64,000 bases of DNA from Halobacteriovoraceae bacterium (GTDB lineage: Bacteria > Bdellovibrionota > Bacteriovoracia > Bacteriovoracales > Bacteriovoracaceae). How positions within the stretch are numbered: the stretch's first letter is position 1; the number at the start of each line of letters is the position of its first letter. This document shows positions 1 to 9,590 of this stretch, piece by piece. The notes below the pieces were generated by a model, which searched no databases, was not told where the DNA came from, and worked only from the letters and a program-made list of their open reading frames with translations. A program made the position numbers and the translations under genes. Location: assembly GCA_002712005.1 (NCBI GenBank), contig PASP01000004.1:548064-612063 (forward strand), in the 5' to 3' direction.

Positions 1-2420
1 AAATTATCTGGATTAACTCTACTTACTTGCGCCGGACGTACTCTATTGGCCGTCCCCACATCATCAATTACAGCCGGTAACTGAATCGCATCGTCAGCTG
101 CGGCTGCCACTTCATCTGCACTTCGGCCAGCTAAAACAGCAGCTTCGTCACTTACCGCAATTGCAGTAGAACTCTCAGGAATAACGGCAGGTAAATTATC
201 AGGGTTAGTTCCTCTAATTGTATCAGGAACAGTCTTTGCTGCGTCAGAGACTTCATCTGCAGCTCTAGGAACTATAGAAAGAACTTCATCTGAGGCAATT
301 CTGGCAGCATCACCAACCTGTCCAAACATAGCTGGACCGATGGAGTCGACATCGACCTTGGCGACATCAGAAACAACTGCTGCTGCGGCAGCAGCTTCTC
401 CGGCATCTTCTAATCTTGCAACATTATTGGGATTAACTACTAAATCAGCATTTCGAACACCAAGAGTTGTAGTATCAACAGCTTCATCAATTGCACCTGC
501 TAACCTAGCTCCGGTACCAATGGCTCTTCGAGCTAGCCCTAAACCAACAGCATCAGGAATGGCCAATGCAGCTTCGGCAACAAGAGCATTTCTTGCATCC
601 ATTCTGTTTTCACGAGCTTGAATAGCATCACGGGCCGATCCCCAATCTGTTACGGCCATAGCGTTGGCATTATTTTCGAGAACTTTAGATTGTTGATGCT
701 TTAAATAAGCATCATGAACGATAAGTCCGGAACCACTTGCAACAGCTCCAGCCCCGGCAACAGCACCAACACCGGTAGGACTCGTGATAACACCACCAAT
801 AACCCCACCTAAGATTAGGCCTAAACCAACAACTTGCTTACCCGAAATTCCACCTTGTCCGGGAGGATCCTCTCTATAAAGAGAACAAATACCAGCCTGT
901 GTAGATTCAATTTCTTCTTCAGCTTGACCTGTGCTACTGGCACGAGAGGCCATACTCTTCAGCATTCCAGGCATCATAGCCGAATAATGATGGAGACTCT
1001 CCCCTTCATTATCGCAAATCGCACTTAAACTTGCATCTAACTGAGACAGATGACCTGAAACTTGATCTTTAGCAGATTGTTTCACATTCTCATCTTCCTT
1101 TACCTTAGAAAGATAATCTGCAAATCCTGCTTCTTCATCATCATAAACAGCTTGAAGAGCCTCTTGTCTCTTTTGAGCAAAACTCTTCGTTTCATCTGAA
1201 TTTCCATCAATACTAGCAATGAGTTTACTAGTAAGATCCTCCGAACCTTCAACATTGAGAATATTATCCATGAAAGGATTTGATTTTATTTGTAAATTAA
1301 CCCAATCAAATACTTCAAAATCATTCTCAAGTTTAAAGATGGTGGGAGCTTCATTCATAATATCTTCAAGCTTTGCCTCTGCTTGAAGTTTTTGAACTTC
1401 TAATTGCTTTTGGTCATCTACAATTTGATGAACCCGATTAATTTCTTCTTCAGATGGAATATAACCTAATCCGCTAAACGCATCGGCCATTTCATCATCT
1501 TTCGCTTCAATTTCACCTTGGATTCGGGTCACTTCATCTAGGTAATGTTTGGCAATGAGTGCTCTACTTGCGGAGTGAGCTAAATAAGTTTCTTGAAGTT
1601 GCTTATTTTCATCTTCGGACATTTCATCAGGAACTTCATCAATGCGACTTTCAACCAGCGCTGCATACTCGGGATATTTATCTTTTTTACTCTCAAGACA
1701 TGATTTAAATTCATCACTGATTTCTGGAAGACCTTCAAAAAGTCCTTCATACTTTTGACGAGAGTCGAGAACACCTTGAGCAGAGTGAAGGAGCATTTGC
1801 TCTCTTGCGCGGTGGCGATTTTCTTCGAGCATAATACTGTTAATTCTTGCGTAATCAGTAGCGATATCCTTAACTTCTACGGAAACTAGTCCAACACCTT
1901 CCACACAATCACTGTAGGCCATACTTTCATTTTCTTCTCCAAAGTAGGTTGCTACTGTACTCTCTTCGATTTCTGGATAATAAGAACAAAAATCAGGAAT
2001 CCCCTCGGGGTCGACATTATCGTCGAAATGAAAATAATCATCTGAACGAGACTCAGAAAATAGAGGTGCATTAGCCGGATTGTTTTGAAGTTCATCTATC
2101 TTGGCCAGTAACTCTGCCAAGTTGGTTTGAACTGTAGACTTATATTGGTCTTTCCATCCAATAAGACCTGAGTATGAGGAAACGCTATTTCTAAAGTTAT
2201 CAACGAGCTCTTCTCCTAATGCAGACTTAATCGGCTCTCTTTTAATAAAGTAATCTAAACGTCTTCTATCCGCTCTATCCATAGATGCATAATCTTGAGT
2301 TGCATCTGGAAGAATAAGTCTTCTTTCACTATTGTAGAGAAAGAAGTCACCGGCAAAAGCATTCATCCCCATCGAAAAGATGGTTAGAGTGCAAATTAAT
2401 TTTGAGATAAACTTTTTCAC
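1..2420 (-). CDS. Large exported protein, unknown function (C-terminus beyond window)
   Basis: The reading frame is open on the minus strand from a GTG at 2420 to the left edge, so about 806 residues are visible and the C-terminus is missing. The N-terminus is a typical signal peptide (KKFISKLICTLTIF, then an NAFA-like cleavage site). Residues about 30-520 are acidic and look helical. Residues about 527-565 are a Gly-rich hydrophobic stretch of the glycine-zipper type (GLGLILGGVIGGVI). The part after it is very rich in Ala, Val and Asp. A GGTGGG element lies 10 nt upstream of the GTG. I do not recognise the family. The order of parts (signal, acidic helical region, Gly-zipper, then a segment with EAxxxIPxxxGxxxR spacing) resembles the 1549-aa protein at 10616-15259, so the two may be distant relatives. 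The exported location is well supported; function is unknown. Confidence 0.75.
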   Translation of the reverse strand, partial: MKKFISKLICTLTIFSMGMNAFAGDFFLYNSERRLILPDATQDYASMDRADRRRLDYFIKREPIKSALGEELVDNFRNSVSSYSGLIGWKDQYKSTVQTNLAELLAKIDELQNNPANAPLFSESRSDDYFHFDDNVDPEGIPDFCSYYPEIEESTVATYFGEENESMAYSDCVEGVGLVSVEVKDIATDYARINSIMLEENRHRAREQMLLHSAQGVLDSRQKYEGLFEGLPEISDEFKSCLESKKDKYPEYAALVESRIDEVPDEMSEDENKQLQETYLAHSASRALIAKHYLDEVTRIQGEIEAKDDEMADAFSGLGYIPSEEEINRVHQIVDDQKQLEVQKLQAEAKLEDIMNEAPTIFKLENDFEVFDWVNLQIKSNPFMDNILNVEGSEDLTSKLIASIDGNSDETKSFAQKRQEALQAVYDDEEAGFADYLSKVKEDENVKQSAKDQVSGHLSQLDASLSAICDNEGESLHHYSAMMPGMLKSMASRASSTGQAEEEIESTQAGICSLYREDPPGQGGISGKQVVGLGLILGGVIGGVITSPTGVGAVAGAGAVASGSGLIVHDAYLKHQQSKVLENNANAMAVTDWGSARDAIQARENRMDARNALVAEAALAIPDAVGLGLARRAIGTGARLAGAIDEAVDTTTLGVRNADLVVNPNNVARLEDAGEAAAAAAVVSDVAKVDVDSIGPAMFGQVGDAARIASDEVLSIVPRAADEVSDAAKTVPDTIRGTNPDNLPAVIPESSTAIAVSDEAAVLAGRSADEVAAAADDAIQLPAVIDDVGTANRVRPAQVSRVNPDN

Positions 2421-2569
2421 GTTTTAAAATCCCACCAAGTAAAGAAGACAAATATAGTCTTCTATATTCTTATCGTATGATGGGACCTAAAAACTTAGGA
2501 GATCTTTTGAGCGACTCTTAAAAATCGTCCTCATTATAAGGACTTAGAGGATTTTTAACTTTTTTTCAT

Positions 2570-2589
2570 TTGCCCAATAAAATGGGCAA
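2570..2589 (-). terminator. Short hairpin downstream of creA, possible terminator
   Basis: TTGCCCA and TGGGCAA form a 7-bp stem around a 6-nt AT loop about 12 nt beyond the creA stop codon. No uninterrupted T-run follows on the minus strand, so a terminator role is only probable. A second imperfect hairpin (about 2519-2557, GTCC/GGAC with flanking AAAAATC/GATTTTT) lies further on, before the next gene. Confidence 0.35.
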
Positions 2590-2600
2590 TTTCACAGAAT

Positions 2601-3065
2601 TTATTTCCAAGGAAGAATGGGTACGGAGGAAATGGCATTCTTGGGTGAACCTTCAATGACTCGATCACTATAAACGAGATAAATGAGAGTATTTCTTTTC
2701 GAATCATAGAATCGAACAACTTGCATCGATTTGAATATGAGAGAAGTCTTCTTTGTAAAAACCCTCTCCCCTTGCTTTAATTTCTTTTTAAATGTTATGG
2801 GTCCAACTTGGCGACAAGCAATTGAAGCATCCGACTTATCTTCGGCCAGACCTAATGACCCCTTGATTCCTCCAGTTTTGGCCCTACTCAAATGACAGGC
2901 AACACCTTCTACAATAGGATCATCAAAGGCTTCAATGACGATTTTATGGTTTGCACCCAATAGTTTAAATGCAGTATCCACACTTCCTATTTCTTCCGCC
3001 TTCAGGCTATTAAGACTCACTAAGGAAAATAGAGACACGAAGAAAATTAGGCTTAAATAATTCAT
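2601..3065 (-). CDS. creA: CreA family exported protein
   Basis: The 154-residue protein has a signal peptide (about residues 1-23, ending LKA) and then a full CreA domain. Family hallmarks visible are [21 protein letters not shown]-like ([19 protein letters not shown]), [26 protein letters not shown] and the C-terminal [16 protein letters not shown]. CreA proteins are small periplasmic or secreted proteins found widely in proteobacteria. Their biochemical role is not established, although the Escherichia coli gene lies beside the creBCD regulatory locus. No creBCD neighbours are present here. The ATG at 3065 follows a GAGGAAA element. Length is normal for the family, so assignment to the family is confident while function stays open. 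Confidence 0.92.
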   Translation of the reverse strand: MNYLSLIFFVSLFSLVSLNSLKAEEIGSVDTAFKLLGANHKIVIEAFDDPIVEGVACHLSRAKTGGIKGSLGLAEDKSDASIACRQVGPITFKKKLKQGERVFTKKTSLIFKSMQVVRFYDSKRNTLIYLVYSDRVIEGSPKNAISSVPILPWK

Positions 3066-3150
3066 AAGGGGTTTCCTCTATTGCTAACTTTTGGTTAAAT
3101 GAGTGAATTAATATTAAATCAAACTCATAACGTATTTTTACAGGATATTT

Positions 3151-3570
3151 ATGGAAAATAAACTACTCGATCAAATAAATGCAGATATTAAAGAAGCCAT
3201 GAAGGCTAAAGAGAAAGAAAGGCTTCAGGCCCTTCGTTATTTAAAGTCCATGCTAATGGAGAACTCCACTTCCCAGAAACCAGTGCCAGAAATGGATGTC
3301 GTTATAAAGCATGACAAGAAATTAAAAGATTCTCTTCATAATTTTCCTGAAGAGCATCCCATGCATCAGCAGACTTTATTAGAAATAAAGGTCATGGAAA
3401 AATTTCTACCTCAACCCCTCTCGGAAGCGGAAGTTCAAAATATTATAAACGACATCAAAAGCAAGCTCGACAGTCCTAATATGGGAGCAATTATGAAAGA
3501 GCTACAGCCACAGATAAAAGGTCGTTTCGATGGAAAAAAGGCCAGCCAAATGGTGAAGGACTCTCTTTAA
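3151..3570 (+). CDS. GatB/YqeY domain protein
   Basis: This 139-residue protein matches the YqeY family in length and pattern: an N-terminal helix starting LLDQINADIKEAMKAKEKERLQALR, a middle helical part, the FLPQPLSEAEVQ motif near residues 90-102, and a C-terminal GRFDGKKASQMVKD segment. The domain is related to the C-terminal tRNA-binding region of GatB, the amidotransferase subunit, but stand-alone YqeY proteins have no firmly established function. The gene stands alone and divergent from creA (86-bp gap), and converges on the nuclease-like gene 3 bp downstream of its stop. The protein is presumably cytoplasmic. Confidence 0.85.
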   Translation: MENKLLDQINADIKEAMKAKEKERLQALRYLKSMLMENSTSQKPVPEMDVVIKHDKKLKDSLHNFPEEHPMHQQTLLEIKVMEKFLPQPLSEAEVQNIINDIKSKLDSPNMGAIMKELQPQIKGRFDGKKASQMVKDSL

Positions 3571-3573
3571 GAG

Positions 3574-5208
3574 TTAACCTTTACAAGAAAAATAAATGGG
3601 AAAATGATCGGAGACGACCTCTCTAAAATATCTATAGTAGCTGTCGTCTTCGAGTTGTTGTTTAAAAACTTTTGAATCAAAGTCTTCAACTTCCTCTTCG
3701 ATATTATTCTCTTCAACTTCTATACTATCTCTTTTGATCGTAAAGGTATTCTTTAGTTTTTTTGTATAATCAGATAGTTTCTTTTTTCTTACTCTTTCTT
3801 GAGAATAATCAACATTATTCGTTCCTCGAACCCGATAACGATAGTCCTTATCAATAATCTTACGAATATTACCTTTAAGAAAGCTTCCCACACGGGCAGA
3901 GAGCTGACCATTTGATTTTAAACATTCAGAAGTTTCAGACTCATCGAGAACAATGTGATCATAATCACTGGCCACTCCCTGCGTCTCCTGACCATCTGCT
4001 AGAAATCTCTTTGGACTCAAAGTCGTAGGCTCATCCACATAGAGCTTTCCTCCAGGGAAAGATTTTAAAAGTGTACTCCACTGCTCATTGGAAGATTCAA
4101 GGTTAGTATCCCCTAAGAAAATAATGTCCTTTTCTTTGGACTCTTCTCGAATCTTGTTCATCATTCCTAGTATAACTTTCATCTCGGCCAAGCGAGCGAA
4201 ATTAGCTTTATTAGCACCTGTCCCTAATTCCTTATAATCTGAAATTCCAAAGCTAGGTTTTAAGACCCTCTCCATTCCCCCTTCATCTACAGGAGTATTG
4301 AAAACAATATGAGAAGTAAGAATACTGAAATCAAAGCGACCAGCTTGAAAAGAACCTAAGAATGGACGACGGGAAAAAACCTGACGGATGCTTTCACCAT
4401 ACCAACTCTTCGTTAGTTTAGGATAACAAGCATATGAGGTACCGTGACTCTTCTTTTTAAATTTCTCACAGTGTTCATTAACAATGGGCTTAACGTGAGA
4501 AGCACGGTAATAGAAGCCTACCAGTTCCTGAGTATAGTTTTCATCTGCAGCTTCTCCGCTTGGTGCTAAAACGAGTGACCAACTAGGATCAATTTTTCTC
4601 AATTCATTAAGAACACGTAAATAACCAGGGTCTCTATAAAGATCACCAGCTTTTCTCACCTTTTCTTTAAGCTCTTTTAATTTCTGAGGATCTGTTCCCT
4701 TACTTTCGAGAACTTCAATTTCTTCACTGGCTTCTTTGATAAACTTGGCCACTCTTTCATTATTATCTTCATCATTAGAAATGACAGGTAGTAATTCCAT
4801 AGCTGCGACTAAGTCATAACCATTCATAATTTTAGCTATGATTTCATAGTCTTTATATTGAGATACACCAGATCCTGGATGCCATAGATTAAAAGCTGCG
4901 ATCTCAATATATTTTCCCCGAGCATTGCTTTCTTTATAGTACTGGCTAACCGCACTTGAATTAAAGTGATGATAATTGGTGAAGCAATCAACTTCGTAGG
5001 CGTTTTTTATAACTATCTTCTTAAGATTTTGGCAGACTTCAAAATAGTCTTCCGTTCTTCTCCAGTCGGCAAGACCAAGAGAGCGGTTAGCAAAACTTTT
5101 TGATGATAGGACGAGATTAATCGCCACGATAAGAAATAGCCCAAAGCATTTGGGTAAAGACTGAATATTTTGGGAGTCGAAATTTCTTTTCTCAAATCCT
5201 GTCAGCAC
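3574..5208 (-). CDS. Exported endonuclease/exonuclease/phosphatase (EEP) family protein
   Basis: The 544-residue protein has an N-terminal hydrophobic export signal (about residues 22-40, ending KSFA) and a DNase I-like EEP fold. Core motifs are IEIAAFNLWHP (strand carrying the first catalytic Asn), LVAAMELLP (metal-binding Glu), FLGDTNL (Asp/Asn pair), YDHIVLD, and the terminal VSDHFPIYFS carrying the catalytic SDH. Enzymes of this superfamily cut phosphodiester or phosphate esters (DNA, phospholipids, inositol phosphates); substrate cannot be told from sequence. An acidic insert lies between VLDES and the SDH motif. Export fits degradation of external or prey nucleic acid, but that is inference. 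The start is a GTG at 5208, because an in-frame TGA lies just upstream. The ribosome site is weak. Confidence 0.8.
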   Translation of the reverse strand: MLTGFEKRNFDSQNIQSLPKCFGLFLIVAINLVLSSKSFANRSLGLADWRRTEDYFEVCQNLKKIVIKNAYEVDCFTNYHHFNSSAVSQYYKESNARGKYIEIAAFNLWHPGSGVSQYKDYEIIAKIMNGYDLVAAMELLPVISNDEDNNERVAKFIKEASEEIEVLESKGTDPQKLKELKEKVRKAGDLYRDPGYLRVLNELRKIDPSWSLVLAPSGEAADENYTQELVGFYYRASHVKPIVNEHCEKFKKKSHGTSYACYPKLTKSWYGESIRQVFSRRPFLGSFQAGRFDFSILTSHIVFNTPVDEGGMERVLKPSFGISDYKELGTGANKANFARLAEMKVILGMMNKIREESKEKDIIFLGDTNLESSNEQWSTLLKSFPGGKLYVDEPTTLSPKRFLADGQETQGVASDYDHIVLDESETSECLKSNGQLSARVGSFLKGNIRKIIDKDYRYRVRGTNNVDYSQERVRKKKLSDYTKKLKNTFTIKRDSIEVEENNIEEEVEDFDSKVFKQQLEDDSYYRYFREVVSDHFPIYFSCKG

Positions 5209-5344
5209 TTCATTTCATCCTAGTCTGTAATTATTTCGGATGTGAAATGTATCAGCTATAAAAGGGGTTCGCAATGAAATTTGAGTCTATAAGTGTCTGA
5301 TATAATAGAGTATGTAGAAAAACTAATATCTTATATTATACGAA

Positions 5345-8300
5345 CTAATGTTCGTTTTCATCTTGTGCTTGGCGCATCAATTTTTCAAATTGAGTTTGAC
5401 GTAAATTCTCAATATAGGAACTTTGCCTCTGATCTAACATACGGGGAAGCATAATAAAGCGAGCGTAATAATTAAGGGCCACTTGACCACTTTCAGTTTT
5501 ACGAAGAGTGTCCCAATCAAAGTCACCATGGTCATAGAAAAGCCACTTTCCTAATGCCGAACGTGAAGCCTCTTCTTCATCCAAGGAATGCTGAACAATT
5601 TCTTCAACAAATCGTTCACTAAATCCTCCATCAGTATTATCAGCGAGAATAGTCTTGCCAACTGAGCGCATCAGATTCTCTTCACCTTGGATATGACCAC
5701 TTACACCAAATATTTCAGGAGCAATCACCACATCATGGGCCAGGCTTATAATTTCCTGTCCCTCTCTCGTTTCTGGACGAATAATTCTACGAAAATCATA
5801 GGATGCGGTCATTGTCTTAGTCAGCTCCAATAAATTGTCGTACTTTTCAATTATGGCATCATATTTTTCTTTAAGAAGAATATTCGAGTTTCTCCTTCTT
5901 CTTTCAAAGCAATTATAATAGGACTTACAATTTGATTGGGAGAAGAAGTCTTTTAATTCTTCTTCTCGCATAGTATTAATTCCCGACGTAAATCGTGTGT
6001 AAACTCGTTCACTTACAGCAGCCATGGCCAAATGCTCTCCAAGCTCTGACTCGCTAAAGAAAGACTTTGCTTCTCTTATGGTTACATCATCAGGATTACT
6101 CTTATACCATCTTAAAAAATCCTTAAGTTCAGATTTAAAGACAACGAGTTCCGTTCGCATCGCCGACTCGTCAAAGATGAAGCCTTTATCAAAGTATTGA
6201 CCAAGACTTGAGAGAAAATGACGTAGCGAGCTCGTTCCAAGACCTGTAGTCAGGACCCTCTCTTCTGCAACCACACCACCTAAGTCATATTGATCTTGAG
6301 TACGTTCTTGGTCACTATGATTAGTGAAGTCGATAAGCAAACTTATAAGCTCTTCATCAAAGAATGTATTGAGAACTTCTCTATTTTTTTCATTATCCAG
6401 ATGACCATCCATAGTATCTTGAAGTGCTGGTATCTGATCAACAAAAAAGGTCTTAACAGAGTCATTTAGAGTTTTTTCAACCCTACTTAAACAGGACTCA
6501 AAGTTTGATTGGATAGCCCCAGAATGAAGACTCAATTTCTCTAGAAAACGGGTTGCATCGCTTAGGTTCTCTTCTTTGGATAGATCTTCAAATGTCCATT
6601 GATTGAATAGAGAATCATCTTCTTCAATTTCAGTATCATTGAAAAGACTTACTTTACAAAGGGATAAATCCTGAAGTGATGCTGATCCAAGTTCTCCATA
6701 AGAATTAAGTTTTAATTTGAGAAGACTTGTTTCTAATGAAATTTTAGCGGCTATGAAACACCCTTTCATTAGATATTCGAATCGTTTGTCAGAGTAATAA
6801 GTTATTGCCTCATAACGATTTAAACACTCCTTTAGCTGAGGAATAATTTTAAGCTGCTCATTGGCTTCAATAGAGTTCAATTGAATTTGAGTTCCAACTA
6901 AATCTTCAAATTCTACTCTGGCCTGCTCAAGTTGAATTTTTGAAAAGGACTCCATTTGACAGAGTTTCATTTCATCAGAAAAAAGAGTATTCATACTGGT
7001 ATCGATATTTTCAATACAGGCCCTTCTCTCATTTTCCGTTCGAGTGTAAACTTCATCATCCAATTGATCTTCTGACTCTCTCAATTTGGCTTCGGTATAG
7101 TCAAAAGCAGTCAATTCAACTGTATTTATGAAGTTTTTAACAAAGCTCAACCGTGCGCGAGCAGGAATAGAACTTATCCGAGACTCTAACCTTCTTCCTA
7201 TACTCCGACTAGAGAGCCTCAGTGGCATGCCCATATTGGAAGAAGCTCCTTCCGCAGGACTAATATCCCCATTTTCAGTTAGTAGAAAGGATCTCATCTT
7301 TGCTTGAAATTCTCGATCATCTACATCTTGAATTTTATGCTCTAAATAATGAGAAAGAAGGATAGAATAGGTTGAAATCGCAATTTTCTCTTTTATTTCT
7401 TCATAATCCGAAAAATTAGTCCATTTTTCAATTTCTTGTGAAATCACTTCTCTCAATTCATGGCCGAGATCTTCCTGTAACTTAGGCTCTACCCAGCCCA
7501 TCAATTCATCAAGCTTAGATAAGGCAAGATGATTAAAACTTGTCTTAGCCTCTTGCTTTAAATTCTCTAGTAAGCAATATTGTTCGATCTGATACCACTT
7601 TTCTTTGATCGCCAAAGTTTGATTTTGCTTATCTAATTCTCCATTCATACACATTTTGAATTCATTACGAATCTTTTCATAATCTACAGATTCAGTTTGA
7701 TTGAGTTTGATAGAATGAAAGGCCTCTTTAAAGAAATAGTCTTCATATGAATCCAAAGCACTATTTTTTGCATTTTCTAAGCACGCTTCAAAAGAGTGAT
7801 TATTTTCTATATCTGAAGAATTACAGCTGAATTCAGTTTTTGAAACACCTTCTAAAAACTCAAAGGTTTCCTGAAAATCTAAATATCCCCTAGCTTGTTC
7901 TTCACACTCATTAGCTTCACGACTTTGCACACAAGTATCTAAGAAACTTGCAAGAGCTTCCCTTTGCTGTAGAGTTAAGCTTATTTTATTATTTTCCACT
8001 CTTAAGAAAAGTGCAGACTCAAGAGATTGAGCACTATTAACTTTGACACAACTAGAGACATCTTCACTAAATTGAGTATCGTTATATTCTTTTACAGCAT
8101 CATAGTTTAAAGACTCAAATCCTTCGACAGTAAGGAGAATTTTCTTTTCGAGGAGACAGGATCTAAAGGCCAGGTCTTCATTTAAATTTAATGAATTTAA
8201 AAGCGACATCCTTTCACAAAATCGGACGTTATCTCTTTCGTTAACATTTAGAACATCTTGACCATTAAGTCTTTGCTCAGAGTGAAGAGTTTCTCTTTCT

Positions 8301-9388
8301 CCCATACACTCATTATAGGTTTCTTGGAGTGGGCGATAATCATTCCATTGAAAGGAAGGGTAACGTGAAAGTAAATCTGATTCCTGAGCTAAAGGTGGAA
8401 AATATACCGATGATCCCTGAACTTGAACGACAGGAGTATGTTCAGCAAAACTTGATGATAAAGCCACCCCTTCTCTTGAAACGTTATCGTTAAATCGACT
8501 CATGCTATAACGTTGAATAGTCCAGTTTTTATCTGTTTCAGTAGTCTCACCGTAAGCCTGAGTATTTAAACGAATATAAGATCGTTGTTCACTTTCAATA
8601 AAATGTGGCCGTCTATTTCTAACGAGAATGAGCCCACCAGACTCCCCTGTTTCAGAGGATTCTCTTTTAAAATGATCTAGATTAACAGAGAGAACAATAT
8701 CACCTTTTTCATTTTTCAAATATACTGAGTTACCTAAGCTATACCAAGAATAGCCATCCATAGAGTTGCTAAGATTTCTTTCTCGACCTTGAACATTTTC
8801 ATTAGAGTCTTTAGCAAAAGAAAAACTCATGAACTTGCCATTTGAATCCAAGTTCATTCTCAATTGGATCTTAGTATCTTCATCTATTTTGAACGTATCA
8901 ATTAATTGCGAACGAATAGGATTTTCAGACTCTCTTTCAAAAGTAGATATACGAGTAACTTGATTCAAAAGAGATTCTATCGCATTTTTACTTTCATTCA
9001 ACTCACTATCTACTGAGAAATGGAGAGCACGACAACCAGTTCGACTAATATAATGAAATTCAGAAATTCTTTCACGAACGGCCAGCATATCATCATCAGA
9101 AATATTATGAGACTTTAAAACCGACTCAATTTCATCCATGCTTTTATTGATTTCATCGGGATTATTTACAGAAAAAGGACCTGAGGTAATATCAGAGTTA
9201 ATCAATGAATTTTTACTTAAATTAACCCTTAGTAACTCTTCATTAGAGCTATACTCAATTTCAAGTGAATATGAATCATTTTTAACCTCAAAGATCACTT
9301 CAGGAACTAAGCTATTTTCCTCAGCATAGATGGGGAAAAATCCCAAGAGGAAGGCGAAGAATGGGATTAAAATAGATCGTTTTTTCAA
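5345..9388 (-). CDS. Giant exported helical protein with repeated Cys motifs, unknown function
   Basis: The 1347-residue protein starts with a clear signal peptide (KKRSILIPFFAFLLGFFPIYA, cleavage near residue 22) from a TTG codon at 9388 with AGGTG 7 nt upstream. After a beta-rich N-terminal third (about residues 25-330), the rest is acidic and helical. It contains many short segments where a single Cys is followed by Leu, Met or Val inside a helix, such as YNECMGERE, FRSCLLEKK, VSSCVKV, LDTCVQS, FEACLENA, FKMCMNG and LKECLNRYE, spaced a few tens of residues apart. This suggests a degenerate helical repeat with paired cysteines. I know no family for it. It lies among other large exported unknowns on the same strand, and could be a periplasmic or surface scaffold. 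Confidence 0.75.
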   Translation of the reverse strand: MKKRSILIPFFAFLLGFFPIYAEENSLVPEVIFEVKNDSYSLEIEYSSNEELLRVNLSKNSLINSDITSGPFSVNNPDEINKSMDEIESVLKSHNISDDDMLAVRERISEFHYISRTGCRALHFSVDSELNESKNAIESLLNQVTRISTFERESENPIRSQLIDTFKIDEDTKIQLRMNLDSNGKFMSFSFAKDSNENVQGRERNLSNSMDGYSWYSLGNSVYLKNEKGDIVLSVNLDHFKRESSETGESGGLILVRNRRPHFIESEQRSYIRLNTQAYGETTETDKNWTIQRYSMSRFNDNVSREGVALSSSFAEHTPVVQVQGSSVYFPPLAQESDLLSRYPSFQWNDYRPLQETYNECMGERETLHSEQRLNGQDVLNVNERDNVRFCERMSLLNSLNLNEDLAFRSCLLEKKILLTVEGFESLNYDAVKEYNDTQFSEDVSSCVKVNSAQSLESALFLRVENNKISLTLQQREALASFLDTCVQSREANECEEQARGYLDFQETFEFLEGVSKTEFSCNSSDIENNHSFEACLENAKNSALDSYEDYFFKEAFHSIKLNQTESVDYEKIRNEFKMCMNGELDKQNQTLAIKEKWYQIEQYCLLENLKQEAKTSFNHLALSKLDELMGWVEPKLQEDLGHELREVISQEIEKWTNFSDYEEIKEKIAISTYSILLSHYLEHKIQDVDDREFQAKMRSFLLTENGDISPAEGASSNMGMPLRLSSRSIGRRLESRISSIPARARLSFVKNFINTVELTAFDYTEAKLRESEDQLDDEVYTRTENERRACIENIDTSMNTLFSDEMKLCQMESFSKIQLEQARVEFEDLVGTQIQLNSIEANEQLKIIPQLKECLNRYEAITYYSDKRFEYLMKGCFIAAKISLETSLLKLKLNSYGELGSASLQDLSLCKVSLFNDTEIEEDDSLFNQWTFEDLSKEENLSDATRFLEKLSLHSGAIQSNFESCLSRVEKTLNDSVKTFFVDQIPALQDTMDGHLDNEKNREVLNTFFDEELISLLIDFTNHSDQERTQDQYDLGGVVAEERVLTTGLGTSSLRHFLSSLGQYFDKGFIFDESAMRTELVVFKSELKDFLRWYKSNPDDVTIREAKSFFSESELGEHLAMAAVSERVYTRFTSGINTMREEELKDFFSQSNCKSYYNCFERRRRNSNILLKEKYDAIIEKYDNLLELTKTMTASYDFRRIIRPETREGQEIISLAHDVVIAPEIFGVSGHIQGEENLMRSVGKTILADNTDGGFSERFVEEIVQHSLDEEEASRSALGKWLFYDHGDFDWDTLRKTESGQVALNYYARFIMLPRMLDQRQSSYIENLRQTQFEKLMRQAQDENEH

Positions 9389-9590
9389 ACAGTTACACCT
9401 AGGGTCATAAAAAAGGCCATATTCTAGTTCTTACCTCGATATTCTCTATCAAGGACTTAAAACTTATCGGAGACTGATGTAAAATATTAAAGATATTTCC
9501 TCTAAAGCTTTTCCCCTAGCTTTCCGATATAGCAAAAAGAAAATTGTAATTTCACACTAACAAATTACTCATTAATAGGATTGATTCATT

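Noticed and set aside
340-621. Ala/Ser-rich plus-strand frame of 93 codons
   Set aside because: It lies wholly opposite the large exported protein on the minus strand, and its composition is the mirror of the Ala/Val/Asp-rich part of that protein; a shadow.
936-955. TGGCACG on the plus strand inside the first gene
   Set aside because: No TTGC at the needed spacing; a chance match inside coding sequence.
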